Origin: a virus
IMG/VR virus record: IMGVR_UViG_3300030104_002167
Coordinates: 1-36,757 of that record
Direction: 5' to 3' (one strand)
DNA: 36,757 nucleotides
Within the stretch, counting starts at the first letter, position 1. Each line of letters starts with the position of its first letter. This document shows positions 1-6,983 of this stretch, piece by piece. Both the position numbers and the translations under genes were made by a program. Below the pieces are notes generated by a model, which saw only the letters and a program-made list of their open reading frames with translations, had not been told where the DNA came from and made no database searches.

Positions 1-825
1 ATCTCCTCCAACTGTAACATTATCATTAAATGATGCAGCACCTGCTGCTGACATATCTAGTGTTAATGCAGTAATTGCACTACCACCATCATTACCTTTA
101 ATGATTACATCTTTATCTGATGTTGTAGATTTAATAACTAAATCTGTTGATGAGTTAGTAACTTCTCCAAATTGAGTACCACCATCATAAAATTTTATAT
201 CTCCACCATCTGCGTCTAAGTGAATATCACCAGGAGCATCTAGTGTTACATCTGTAGCACCATTTGAAACTATATCTAATGTAGTTGTTCCACCATCTTT
301 AACAGTAACATTTGCACCATCAGCATCTAAAATAATATCTCCTGATACATCTAATGTATAATCTCCAGTAATTGATGGAGTTTCAGGCATAGAAGTATTT
401 GTTGCACTAATAGCTCCAATGTGTACTGAAGTAATAGATTCATCTGAAAGAGAACCTGAATCCCAAGCAACTGTAACTGTTGTATTAGTTGAAAAAGCAA
501 CAGCTGTAATTGATCCATAAATTGTGCCTGGTGTAGAGGCTACAACTTTAACTCTACGTCCAACATGGTAAACAGAAGTTACATTAACTCCTGCTATTGT
601 AAAACTTGTAGAAGATGCGTAAGCTGGTGTATAAGTACCTGCTCCATCTCCATATTCAATCCACTCAACAGAATTATAAAACTGTCTAATATCTGCCATA
701 ATGTCTCTAAAAGCATTATTGATATTAGAAGGTAACATTCCTTCTGCAACAGATACTGAACCTGTTGAAGTAGTTGAATTGTTTCCTGCTGTTGTATCGT
801 ATTTTCCTATATAACTTCCTGCCAT
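1..825 (-). CDS. Tail fibre protein, N-terminal part (cut by window edge)
   Basis: Open from an ATG at 825 to base 1 with no stop: 275 residues of an incomplete protein. It begins MAGSYIGKYD, has a globular N-terminal domain to about residue 150, then a repetitive stretch rich in Asp, Gly and Thr (units like DVSGDIILDADG and GDIHLDADGGDIKFYDGGT) typical of trimeric beta-helical fibre shafts in marine phages. The role is probably receptor binding, with the N-terminus attached to the tail. The matching C-terminal half is very likely at 36009-36757. It lies last in the minus-strand structural operon, after the nozzle gene and a 48-residue gene. Recognition of the fibre type is good; the receptor is unknown. 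Confidence 0.88.
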   Translation of the reverse strand, partial: MAGSYIGKYDTTAGNNSTTSTGSVSVAEGMLPSNINNAFRDIMADIRQFYNSVEWIEYGDGAGTYTPAYASSTSFTIAGVNVTSVYHVGRRVKVVASTPGTIYGSITAVAFSTNTTVTVAWDSGSLSDESITSVHIGAISATNTSMPETPSITGDYTLDVSGDIILDADGANVTVKDGGTTTLDIVSNGATDVTLDAPGDIHLDADGGDIKFYDGGTQFGEVTNSSTDLVIKSTTSDKDVIIKGNDGGSAITALTLDMSAAGAASFNDNVTVGGD

Positions 826-833
826 AAATCTCC

Positions 834-980
834 CTAATTCATAAACCAACTGAACGCTTTATCGCTTTCAGTATTATTTTTATTTATTAATTCATTAACA
901 CTAGCTTCCAATTGTCTTTGAAAGTATTCTTGTGTTTCCATTGAATATCTAACGTTATCTATATTATTTGTATCTGCCAT
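834..980 (-). CDS. Small hypothetical protein (48 aa) between nozzle and tail fibre
   Basis: ATG at 980 shares bases with the stop of the upstream nozzle gene (TAATG), so translation is probably coupled. The product starts MADTNNIDNVRYSMETQEYF and is a polar, probably helical peptide ending SWFMN. The stop lies 8 bases before the tail-fibre start. I do not recognise the family. Its position suggests a fibre-attachment or assembly helper, but that is only inference. Confidence 0.65.
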   Translation of the reverse strand: MADTNNIDNVRYSMETQEYFQRQLEASVNELINKNNTESDKAFSWFMN

Positions 981-2440
981 TATCTTACTCCTGCTTTTGA
1001 TCCTACAAGATCTATACCTTGTGCGTGAGTAAATGTAGTGCCTGATGGTACTTTAACATTTGCTCTAATATATCTTCCAGATTTTCTAACTGGATTAATT
1101 CCACTATCTCTCATTGAAACTGAAGTTGATTCACTTTCATCATCTGCTAATCTTTCTCTAGTTTTTACAGTAACTGTTGCTGTAGCATCTACTATAGGTC
1201 TTACTCCTTGAATGTTTGTTCTAGCACCTGGAAATCCTTCAATTTCTGCTGTTTCAATTTCACATTCATTAGCTGTTCCTGAAAAAATAGATGCTTTATA
1301 ATCTGAATCAATTGCACCTAGTAAAACTTGTCCACCAGACCAAAAATCTGTATCTAATGCAGCATTAATATTTTCTAAGTTTTGAGATAAAATATCCATT
1401 AATTCTACAGTATAAGCTCCAACAAATTGTGAGAATATTGTACTTGCACTAGCATCTGCTAAAGACCATTTCTTTGTAGCATAATTATATATTATAATTT
1501 TATCACAAATTCCAGTAGTATTTGATGCGTTAGATGTACTTGGAAATAACCACATAGCTAACTGATTAAATGGATCTACTGCTGCACAAATTCTATCTGA
1601 ATATGCTTTGTTTAAATTAAGATCAAAAAATCTATTAACTTTTTCTACTCCAATAGGAATTATTTGATCTCCATTTATTTGATAAAAACCATCATCTGCG
1701 TAGAAAAAAATTTGTCTATTATCTTGACATACTGTTCTTCCAAACATAGCTCCTCTATTTGGTGATATAACTGATAATCTAAATACAACTGATCCACCAA
1801 CATAGTCCATACGAATTATTTGATTTTGTCTAAATACATATCCAACTTCACCAGAAGTTATTGCAACTACTTGACCACCAGATCCTGGAAGATCTTGTGA
1901 ATCAGATTGTTTACCAGACCAAACAGTAATATCATTAATGCCTGACCATTGAATTCTGTTTGTTGCATTTACAATATTACCAGCTACTAAAAAATCTCTA
2001 ACAACTCCTGAAACTCTAAATACTGGACAAGTACCAGCAGTTTGAATTGCTGTAAGATTTGCAAAATTAGTAGATGATCCCATTAAAAAATACTGAACTG
2101 CATCAACTCCATTACTTGCTATTATGTATTCACCAAATTGTGTAAATGTCCAAAAGTCATCATGATCTCCAGTTAAACTTGCTTTACGAGATGTAAATGC
2201 TCCTGAAGTTAATTGGTATAAATTTGTTCTAGTTGCTACAAAGTTATAAACTGTATTAGAATTATCTCTAAATGAACCTGCACCTTTAGAATCTGTACTT
2301 GTTGTATTAGAGCTGTAACTTACTAAAGATGGAAATCTTTTATAAGTATTTGCTGTATGATAAACGTTATTAGCAACATTTGCTCCTTGTTTACCATGTT
2401 CAGGTTGATCAGGTAGCCATTCTCCAAAAGGTATTTGCAT
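980..2440 (-). CDS. Tail nozzle / DNA-stabilisation protein, P22 gp10-like
   Basis: 486 residues, starting MQIPFGEWLPDQPEHG, rich in beta-strands, Asn, Ser and Thr. Length and composition match the P22 gp10 / T7 gp12-type tail nozzle family (P22 gp10 is about 470 residues), in which six copies close the tail tube below the adaptor. The order adaptor, nozzle, tail fibre on the minus strand fits short-tailed phages. Start and stop both overlap neighbours by one base (TAATG). No enzymatic motif is visible. Assignment rests on overall resemblance and context. Confidence 0.75.
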   Translation of the reverse strand: MQIPFGEWLPDQPEHGKQGANVANNVYHTANTYKRFPSLVSYSSNTTSTDSKGAGSFRDNSNTVYNFVATRTNLYQLTSGAFTSRKASLTGDHDDFWTFTQFGEYIIASNGVDAVQYFLMGSSTNFANLTAIQTAGTCPVFRVSGVVRDFLVAGNIVNATNRIQWSGINDITVWSGKQSDSQDLPGSGGQVVAITSGEVGYVFRQNQIIRMDYVGGSVVFRLSVISPNRGAMFGRTVCQDNRQIFFYADDGFYQINGDQIIPIGVEKVNRFFDLNLNKAYSDRICAAVDPFNQLAMWLFPSTSNASNTTGICDKIIIYNYATKKWSLADASASTIFSQFVGAYTVELMDILSQNLENINAALDTDFWSGGQVLLGAIDSDYKASIFSGTANECEIETAEIEGFPGARTNIQGVRPIVDATATVTVKTRERLADDESESTSVSMRDSGINPVRKSGRYIRANVKVPSGTTFTHAQGIDLVGSKAGVR

Positions 2441-2586
2441 TATTTACCTACTTTTTTTATGGCTCTTTTATGAGCTTTAGTAAAACTTAAACCAGCTTTC
2501 ATATCTTTTATCATCATATTCATATGTTTTTTAGAATGATGAGCTGATGCTTTTTTTAATTGTTTTCTTTCTTTTTTATCAATCAT
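2440..2586 (-). CDS. Small lysine-rich protein (48 aa)
   Basis: ATG at 2586 overlaps the adaptor stop and its TAA overlaps the nozzle ATG, so it sits exactly between two virion genes. The product starts MIDKKERKQLKKASAHHSKK and ends FTKAHKRAIKKVGK. It is strongly basic, with a Met-rich middle. Such peptides are common between structural genes of marine podoviruses. A virion or DNA-binding role is possible but unproven. Confidence 0.72.
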   Translation of the reverse strand: MIDKKERKQLKKASAHHSKKHMNMMIKDMKAGLSFTKAHKRAIKKVGK

Positions 2587-3251
2587 TATCTATTCCTATA
2601 AAATGATAAATCGGTTTGAACATCTGTTCTTTGAACTACAGGTGCTCCACCATATGAATCTTGTCTGTCGTTATTCTCACATCTCTCAAGAGCTGTTGAA
2701 TACATTTGTAACCATTGTCCTAATTGTGTTTGATCTATTCCACCTAAAAAGTTAGCTGCATGATAAAGGGATCCATACAGATATACTGCAGGATGATTTG
2801 CGAGCATCCAATTGGATGTATTAGAGACGCTAAGAGCTGATATAGCTTTGTAATATGATAAGTAACCAGTATAGCTAGTATCAGGGGAAGGACCAAATCT
2901 AAAAGTTTCTGTTTCATTATCACTCTCTATTGTATAAGCTCTAGGTCTAGCAGTAGTAGAGCCTCCTTTAACTTCAAATAAATTATGTGGTGTAATGTAT
3001 TCCAAAGGATATTTTACAGATGATAATAATATATAAAATGATCTAACTGCAATAAATCCTGTTGGTACTGTTTCTGTTTCTGAATCTATGGTAATAGTGT
3101 CTATTTGTTCCATAGGTCTAATTCTTAATTTAGCATTAAAATCTGCTTCTGTAAGTTTAATAAAATCGTCAGCAATTTCATCAGTTAAATCTGTTCTGTT
3201 TAACCAATTAGCTATTGCTGATTTTAATTCTGAATATGTTGATAATGCCAT
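2586..3251 (-). CDS. Head-tail adaptor protein
   Basis: 221 residues, starting MALSTYSELKSAIANWLNRT. The N-terminal helical pattern (SELKSAIANWLNR, then a segment ending FIKLTEADFNAKLRIR) is typical of phage adaptor proteins (SU10 adaptor, P22 gp4 and T7 gp11 class), which bind below the portal and receive the nozzle. The C-terminal half is helical and ends in a polar tail. It lies between the capsid/decoration genes and the nozzle gene, as expected. It starts one base before the stop of the upstream DUF6321-type gene. Family confidence is good; exact fold is inferred. Confidence 0.78.
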   Translation of the reverse strand: MALSTYSELKSAIANWLNRTDLTDEIADDFIKLTEADFNAKLRIRPMEQIDTITIDSETETVPTGFIAVRSFYILLSSVKYPLEYITPHNLFEVKGGSTTARPRAYTIESDNETETFRFGPSPDTSYTGYLSYYKAISALSVSNTSNWMLANHPAVYLYGSLYHAANFLGGIDQTQLGQWLQMYSTALERCENNDRQDSYGGAPVVQRTDVQTDLSFYRNR

Positions 3252-3494
3252 TTAACAAGCCCACTTTCTTAATGATTTATTTATTCTACTATTAGGATCT
3301 CTAGCTGTTTTAGCAGAAGTAAGTTTACGTTTCATGCCTTTCATTCTTGCACAAAATGATTTTCTTCTAGCACTTGTTTTTGATTTTGTAGGAGCTTTTA
3401 AAGTACCACCTTTATAACTAGCTCTACCTTTGGCATTTAATCCACCTGATGGTGACTTACCTTCTTTACGTTGCCATGCTGGTGATCTTGCCAT
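3252..3494 (-). CDS. DUF6321-like small basic protein
   Basis: 80 residues, starting MARSPAWQRKEGKSPSGGLN, with the conserved stretches GGLNAKGRASY, RRKSFCARMKGMK and RDPNSRINKSLRKWAC. I recognise this as the DUF6321 family, widespread in phages with SU10- and T7-like virions. It is very rich in Lys and Arg, so binding to DNA or RNA is plausible. Function is unknown. It sits among head-tail genes, which suggests a packaged or assembly role. Confidence 0.82.
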   Translation of the reverse strand: MARSPAWQRKEGKSPSGGLNAKGRASYKGGTLKAPTKSKTSARRKSFCARMKGMKRKLTSAKTARDPNSRINKSLRKWAC

Positions 3495-3616
3495 TACTTA
3501 AATCCTTTTTTCATTTTTTTATAATTTTTTTTAGAAATAGTACTGTTCTTTTTAGATCTACTAATTCCTTTTTTTTTACGTTGGTTAATATTGTAATATA
3601 AACCTTTTCTAGCCAT
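3494..3616 (-). CDS. Small lysine-rich protein (40 aa), marine-phage type
   Basis: ATG at 3616 overlaps the stop of the upstream gene, and its TAA overlaps the DUF6321-like start. The product starts MARKGLYYNINQRKKKGISR, then continues with KKNSTISKKNYKKMKKGFK. The pattern MARKGLY-N-I-R-K-K-G-SRSKK-ST-SKK recurs in marine phage genomes as I remember them. Strongly basic, no Cys. Function unknown; binding to nucleic acid is a guess. Confidence 0.78.
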   Translation of the reverse strand: MARKGLYYNINQRKKKGISRSKKNSTISKKNYKKMKKGFK

Positions 3617-3954
3617 TATAAACTTCCTTCTGATGTTCTAAAATATCTAAACTCACTACTATTTAATTTAGTTCTCATAATTTTTTTTTGTGTATCTTTA
3701 GGTAATCCCCACCAATTATTAGTTCCATTATATTCTTTAGTCCATATCTGTAATATAAGTGGTGGTACACTAGCAACCCTTCTCATATCTCTAGACTTGG
3801 TATATCCATCATTTAATGTATAAAGTTTTTTATTTCTTTCCATTAAAGGATTAAGATTTTGCTGATTATTTACAGTTAGCTTACCATCAGACTCTTGTAT
3901 ATACTTAGTCCTTGTAGCATCAGCATTCCATTCGGTTGCTCTTACCTTACCCAT
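3616..3954 (-). CDS. Hypothetical virion-region protein (112 aa)
   Basis: The product starts MGKVRATEWNADATRTKYIQ and contains SRDMRRVASVPPLILQIWTKEYNG and a C-terminal helix ending RYFRTSEGSL. Similar proteins with the R-D-M-R-R-V-A-S-V-P segment occur beside head genes of related marine phages as I recall. Its stop and start are both one-base overlaps, so it is part of the coupled structural operon. Function unknown; a head-completion or internal protein is possible. Confidence 0.75.
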   Translation of the reverse strand: MGKVRATEWNADATRTKYIQESDGKLTVNNQQNLNPLMERNKKLYTLNDGYTKSRDMRRVASVPPLILQIWTKEYNGTNNWWGLPKDTQKKIMRTKLNSSEFRYFRTSEGSL

Positions 3955-4232
3955 TATTCAGTCAATTCTGTAGCGTATAGTTCTCCATCAGAACCACCAA
4001 TTCTTAATACTGCAATTTTTTCTCCAGCTGATACTTTAATAGTTTCAACTTCTCCTGCAGGTAAATAAGTAGTACTTGTAGTTGCTGTTGGTGATACTGC
4101 TATATGTATATGACAAGCAATAGTACCTACAACTCTTATGTATGATATGTTAGCTGAAAAAGCTGAGCTTGCAGAAGATGAACTTCCAGAAGTTAGCTTA
4201 TGCACAGTTCCATGTCTTAAACCATAGTTCAT
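3954..4232 (-). CDS. Small beta-rich head protein, possible decoration protein
   Basis: 92 residues, starting MNYGLRHGTVHKLTSGSSSS. It is Ser/Thr/Ala/Gly-rich with alternating hydrophobic strands (IRVVGTIACHIHIAVSP, EVETIKVSAGEKIAVLRIGG), resembling small immunoglobulin- or jelly-roll-like virion proteins. A ribosome site AAAGGAGA precedes the ATG. It lies two genes downstream of the capsid gene, where decoration or cement proteins are common. Not a recognised named family. Confidence 0.68.
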   Translation of the reverse strand: MNYGLRHGTVHKLTSGSSSSASSAFSANISYIRVVGTIACHIHIAVSPTATTSTTYLPAGEVETIKVSAGEKIAVLRIGGSDGELYATELTE

Positions 4233-4257
4233 GTATTATTCTCCTTTTGTTTAGGAT

Positions 4258-4283
4258 ATGTTCCCAGAACGTTCCAGGAACAT
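4258..4283 (-). other. Intercistronic hairpin, better paired on the minus strand
   Basis: ATGTTCC at 4258-4264 pairs with GGAACAT at 4277-4283, and the inner GAAC/GTTC also pairs. The two positions between these stems are C-A mismatches on the plus strand but G-U pairs on the minus strand, giving a long continuous helix in the mRNA that carries the two decoration-like genes. No U-run follows. It may be an mRNA stability or processing element. Confidence 0.55.
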
Positions 4284-4295
4284 TACCTATATTAA

Positions 4296-4643
4296 TTATC
4301 TTCTTATAACAAATGTAACAACAAGTTTAATTGTATTACTAGAAGCTCCATCAGTTATCATTTCGATAGAACCACCTTCTTCAACTCTGTTTGCTGCTGT
4401 CGGTGTTGCTGTATCTATATCTCCTGCTGCTGATCCAGATTGTGTTACTGTAATTCCACCACCAGTTATAGCTGTACCACCTATTTCAAAAGTGATACCT
4501 CCATTAGCAGTTCCGATTGCACCTTGTAGTGCAGTGAAAATTTTTATTACTTTGCCTCCATCAGGTACAGGTACAAATGTTGATGATGCTGTACTAATGT
4601 CTGCAATTGTAGATGTTAAAAAATAGTCGTTTAATGTTCTCAT
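4296..4643 (-). CDS. Small beta-rich head protein, possible decoration protein
   Basis: 115 residues, starting MRTLNDYFLTSTIADISTAS. It is almost all beta, with Gly/Thr/Ile repeats (KVIKIFTALQGAIGTANGG, GGITVTQSGSAAGDIDTATP) and a final strand IKLVVTFVIRR. It is the first gene after the capsid gene on the minus strand, separated from it by a hairpin, which fits a capsid decoration protein made in high copy. The plus-strand frame across the same bases (4258-4626) is an antisense shadow. Confidence 0.7.
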   Translation of the reverse strand: MRTLNDYFLTSTIADISTASSTFVPVPDGGKVIKIFTALQGAIGTANGGITFEIGGTAITGGGITVTQSGSAAGDIDTATPTAANRVEEGGSIEMITDGASSNTIKLVVTFVIRR

Positions 4644-4704
4644 TTTATTCCTTAATTGTTCCGATCCTAACCTATCTCAGATCTTCAATTGTTTGAAATA
4701 CTGC

Positions 4705-4734
4705 TAGGCGAGCAGATTTAAGGTTACTCGCCTA
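4705..4734 (-). terminator. Hairpin after the capsid gene, possible attenuator/terminator
   Basis: TAGGCGAG (4705-4712) and CTCGCCTA (4727-4734) form a perfect 8-base-pair stem with a 14-base loop, in the 105-base gap just downstream of the capsid gene. No clear U-run follows on the minus strand, so it may act as a partial terminator or 3' mRNA stabiliser that keeps capsid mRNA abundant. Confidence 0.5.
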
Positions 4735-4748
4735 AACAGATAGTATTA

Positions 4749-5690
4749 TTATGAAGTTGTTAAGTCAGCAACAAGTCCTGATGCTGCTTCATTTCTTGAT
4801 TCTAGAGTTGCTTCTACTAAAAGCTGTCTTTTCTCAGAGTCACCAGTTTTTGACAATTCATGCATACTGAAGTCTCTTAAGAAAGCTACTCCCCAGTAAT
4901 CCATGTCAAGAACATAGCAATCTCTATCTCTAGAGAATCTATTTGGAACAACTTGTAATTGACCGAAGTCAGATGCGTAAACATCTACAGAAGTGTATAA
5001 TGTAGCGTCTGCACCTGCATCAAATCTAGTGCTGTTTCCAGTGAATCCTGATAATTTTTGTTTATTAAAAGGACCAACCATAACCATAGTTGGATTTCCA
5101 CCTTCATTCCATACTGATTTAATTACAGATTTTAAAAGATCTTCAGTGAAAGCTCTCTGAGTACCATCAGTTCTAGCAGTATTACCTACTGAACCTGAAG
5201 TACCAGAAGTTCCCATTACATCATTTGTTGCAACCCAAGCTCCTAAAGAACCCATTTCTCTAGCAGCAGTAGCTGAACCTGTAACTTCTGCATTGTTAGT
5301 TGTTATTTGTGCTTCCATATCTCTTTTAAGCTCTTTAGCTTTTTTAGCGATTTGGTAAGCGATCTCAGATGCTCTACCAGCTTTGTCAACTGCTTCTTGC
5401 GTACCTGTGATTACAACTGTTTTGTCCATAATTTGACAAGAGTTAGATAATCTAGTTGTTGCAGTAACAGCGTCTAAAGTTGCTTCGTCACCTTCGATGA
5501 CAGCATTTGATGTTGATGCTGCTGCCAATGCATCTGTTTGCCATTCGTGTAGAACTGCAGTAGATTTTGTCTTTGCAGCTGAACTTAGGAATGGCGTGTC
5601 TGTAGGTGAGATGTTATAGATAACATCAGAAAGATCTTCTCTTTCACCTATTGAATCATACGTATCAAACGTATTTGTTGGTTGTGCCAT
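4749..5690 (-). CDS. Major capsid protein, SU10 type (HK97 fold)
   Basis: 313 residues, starting MAQPTNTFDTYDSIGEREDL. The N-terminal region with DLSDVIYNISPTDTPFLSSA and the helix EIAYQIAKKAKELKRDMEAQ match the SU10-type major capsid family. The C-terminal part contains YASDFGQLQVVPNRFSRDRD and LDMDYWGVAFLRDF, as in other HK97-fold capsid proteins. It follows the scaffold gene by four bases and precedes a hairpin and decoration-like genes. Its codon and base use look slightly less AT-rich than the micro-genes, as expected for a highly expressed gene. Confidence 0.9.
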   Translation of the reverse strand: MAQPTNTFDTYDSIGEREDLSDVIYNISPTDTPFLSSAAKTKSTAVLHEWQTDALAAASTSNAVIEGDEATLDAVTATTRLSNSCQIMDKTVVITGTQEAVDKAGRASEIAYQIAKKAKELKRDMEAQITTNNAEVTGSATAAREMGSLGAWVATNDVMGTSGTSGSVGNTARTDGTQRAFTEDLLKSVIKSVWNEGGNPTMVMVGPFNKQKLSGFTGNSTRFDAGADATLYTSVDVYASDFGQLQVVPNRFSRDRDCYVLDMDYWGVAFLRDFSMHELSKTGDSEKRQLLVEATLESRNEAASGLVADLTTS

Positions 5691-5694
5691 TGTT

Positions 5695-6675
5695 TTACTT
5701 TCGTTGTTGAGATTTAAGATTAATCATGTCAAGTATCGCAGACGATGCATCATTAAGATGCCCTGTCTTTTTCAACTTGCCAATCTTTTGTCTTATGGCT
5801 TCTCTACCAGAACTCGTACCTGATTTTGCTATACCAGCTTTAACAACTTTAGGAGCATTAGCTACTTTTTTTTGAACAATAGGTTTTCTATCTTTCAAAC
5901 TTTGGTAACTCATTGCATCCTTTGCAACCATAAGAAATCTATGGTCTGCAAGCTGTCCTATTTCAGAATCATTAAATCCATAATTTCGTAACGAATTACG
6001 CATATTAAGTTTGAATGTATCTGCTTTGTTTGGATCAGCAAACTCTGGTATTTTTGTAGCTGCTAACTCTCGCTGTGTTGCAAGGAACTCATTGTATTGA
6101 GATTGTTGAGCTTCTTTTGCTTTAGATCTGACTTCCTCTAGCTGCCTGTTTTGTTGTCGTAACTGGTAGTCCAGTCTAGCTGCAGCTGTGGGATCTTCGT
6201 CATAAAGTTTTTGAAGATCTTCACTTCCTTGTTGTTGTCTGACAGTTGCGTCAGCAGTTGCAATTAAATCATTTAACTCTGATAGTCGAGTATCATAAGA
6301 TTGACGCAAACTTGTCTTTTGAGTTTCAAGATCTCTCTTTTCTAACCCTAAAGAATGAGTTTTTTGTCTATAATCTGAGTCTCTAGAATAACCTGCTTTC
6401 AGCTCATCGAGGGTGACTTCCAACTCTTGACCTTGTACTTTGACTCGGTGGAGTTCTGGTTCCTCTAATTCTGTTTGAGTTTCTTCTGTTGTCTCAGTAT
6501 TTTCAGTAACCTGCTCCTTAGTTCCTTCAGACTCTGGTTGACTTTCTGGAGCTTCTTGTTTCTCAAGTGTTTCTGATGGTTCTGCTTTTGTTTCTGTTTT
6601 CTGATTATCCTCTTTAGGATTCAATAGTCCAGAAATTTTTTCAGCAGCACCTTGAACAGTTTGTTCTTGTGCCAT
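5695..6675 (-). CDS. Capsid scaffolding protein
   Basis: 326 residues. The first ~75 are acidic and low-complexity (Glu, Thr, Pro; for example ETLEKQEAPESQPESEGTKE). A coiled coil follows at about 90-200 (EKRDLETQKTSLRQSY, LRQQNRQLEEVRSKAKEAQQ), and the C-terminus is basic (AIRQKIGKLKKTGHLN). This charge layout is typical of phage scaffolds, whose basic C-terminal end binds the capsid shell. It lies directly upstream of the capsid gene on the same strand. It has no protease-like motif, so the scaffold may be removed whole or by another protease. Confidence 0.85.
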   Translation of the reverse strand: MAQEQTVQGAAEKISGLLNPKEDNQKTETKAEPSETLEKQEAPESQPESEGTKEQVTENTETTEETQTELEEPELHRVKVQGQELEVTLDELKAGYSRDSDYRQKTHSLGLEKRDLETQKTSLRQSYDTRLSELNDLIATADATVRQQQGSEDLQKLYDEDPTAAARLDYQLRQQNRQLEEVRSKAKEAQQSQYNEFLATQRELAATKIPEFADPNKADTFKLNMRNSLRNYGFNDSEIGQLADHRFLMVAKDAMSYQSLKDRKPIVQKKVANAPKVVKAGIAKSGTSSGREAIRQKIGKLKKTGHLNDASSAILDMINLKSQQRK

Positions 6676-6719
6676 AACGTTCCTTTCTTGTTGGTTGACG
6701 TAATTGAAGTTTCGTTAGA

Positions 6720-6983
6720 TTAACTTCGTTTATTTAATTGATCTAACTCTTGTTGAGTTAGTTTTCCACTTGCTATGATGCTATGTAAATGACCTCTAAT
6801 TTTGTCTACTAGATTGTAGGCTACCCAAAGGTATGTACGCTTGTCATTCTCAGTGAAACTTGTATTGAAAATTTCTTGTTTATATATTTCAAGAAGATCT
6901 TCGAATGCTGTTTTAAGCAGGGGATCGTTTAGGAGTTGTTCGGCTCTCTTGCCCTCCCTGACTTGTTTTTCCTTGTTGTCCAT
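6720..6983 (-). CDS. Hypothetical helical protein (87 aa) overlapping the portal end
   Basis: The product starts MDNKEKQVREGKRAEQLLND and contains NDKRTYLWVAYNLVDKIRGH. It is all helical and polar, and overlaps the last 71 bases of the portal gene in another frame. Small helical proteins in this slot occur in related marine podoviruses. Role unknown; an assembly helper is possible. Confidence 0.72.
   Translation of the reverse strand: MDNKEKQVREGKRAEQLLNDPLLKTAFEDLLEIYKQEIFNTSFTENDKRTYLWVAYNLVDKIRGHLHSIIASGKLTQQELDQLNKRS

Noticed and set aside
4258-4626. Plus-strand frame of 122 codons
   Set aside because: Antisense to the beta-rich 115-residue gene; composition follows the opposite strand and no ribosome site precedes it.
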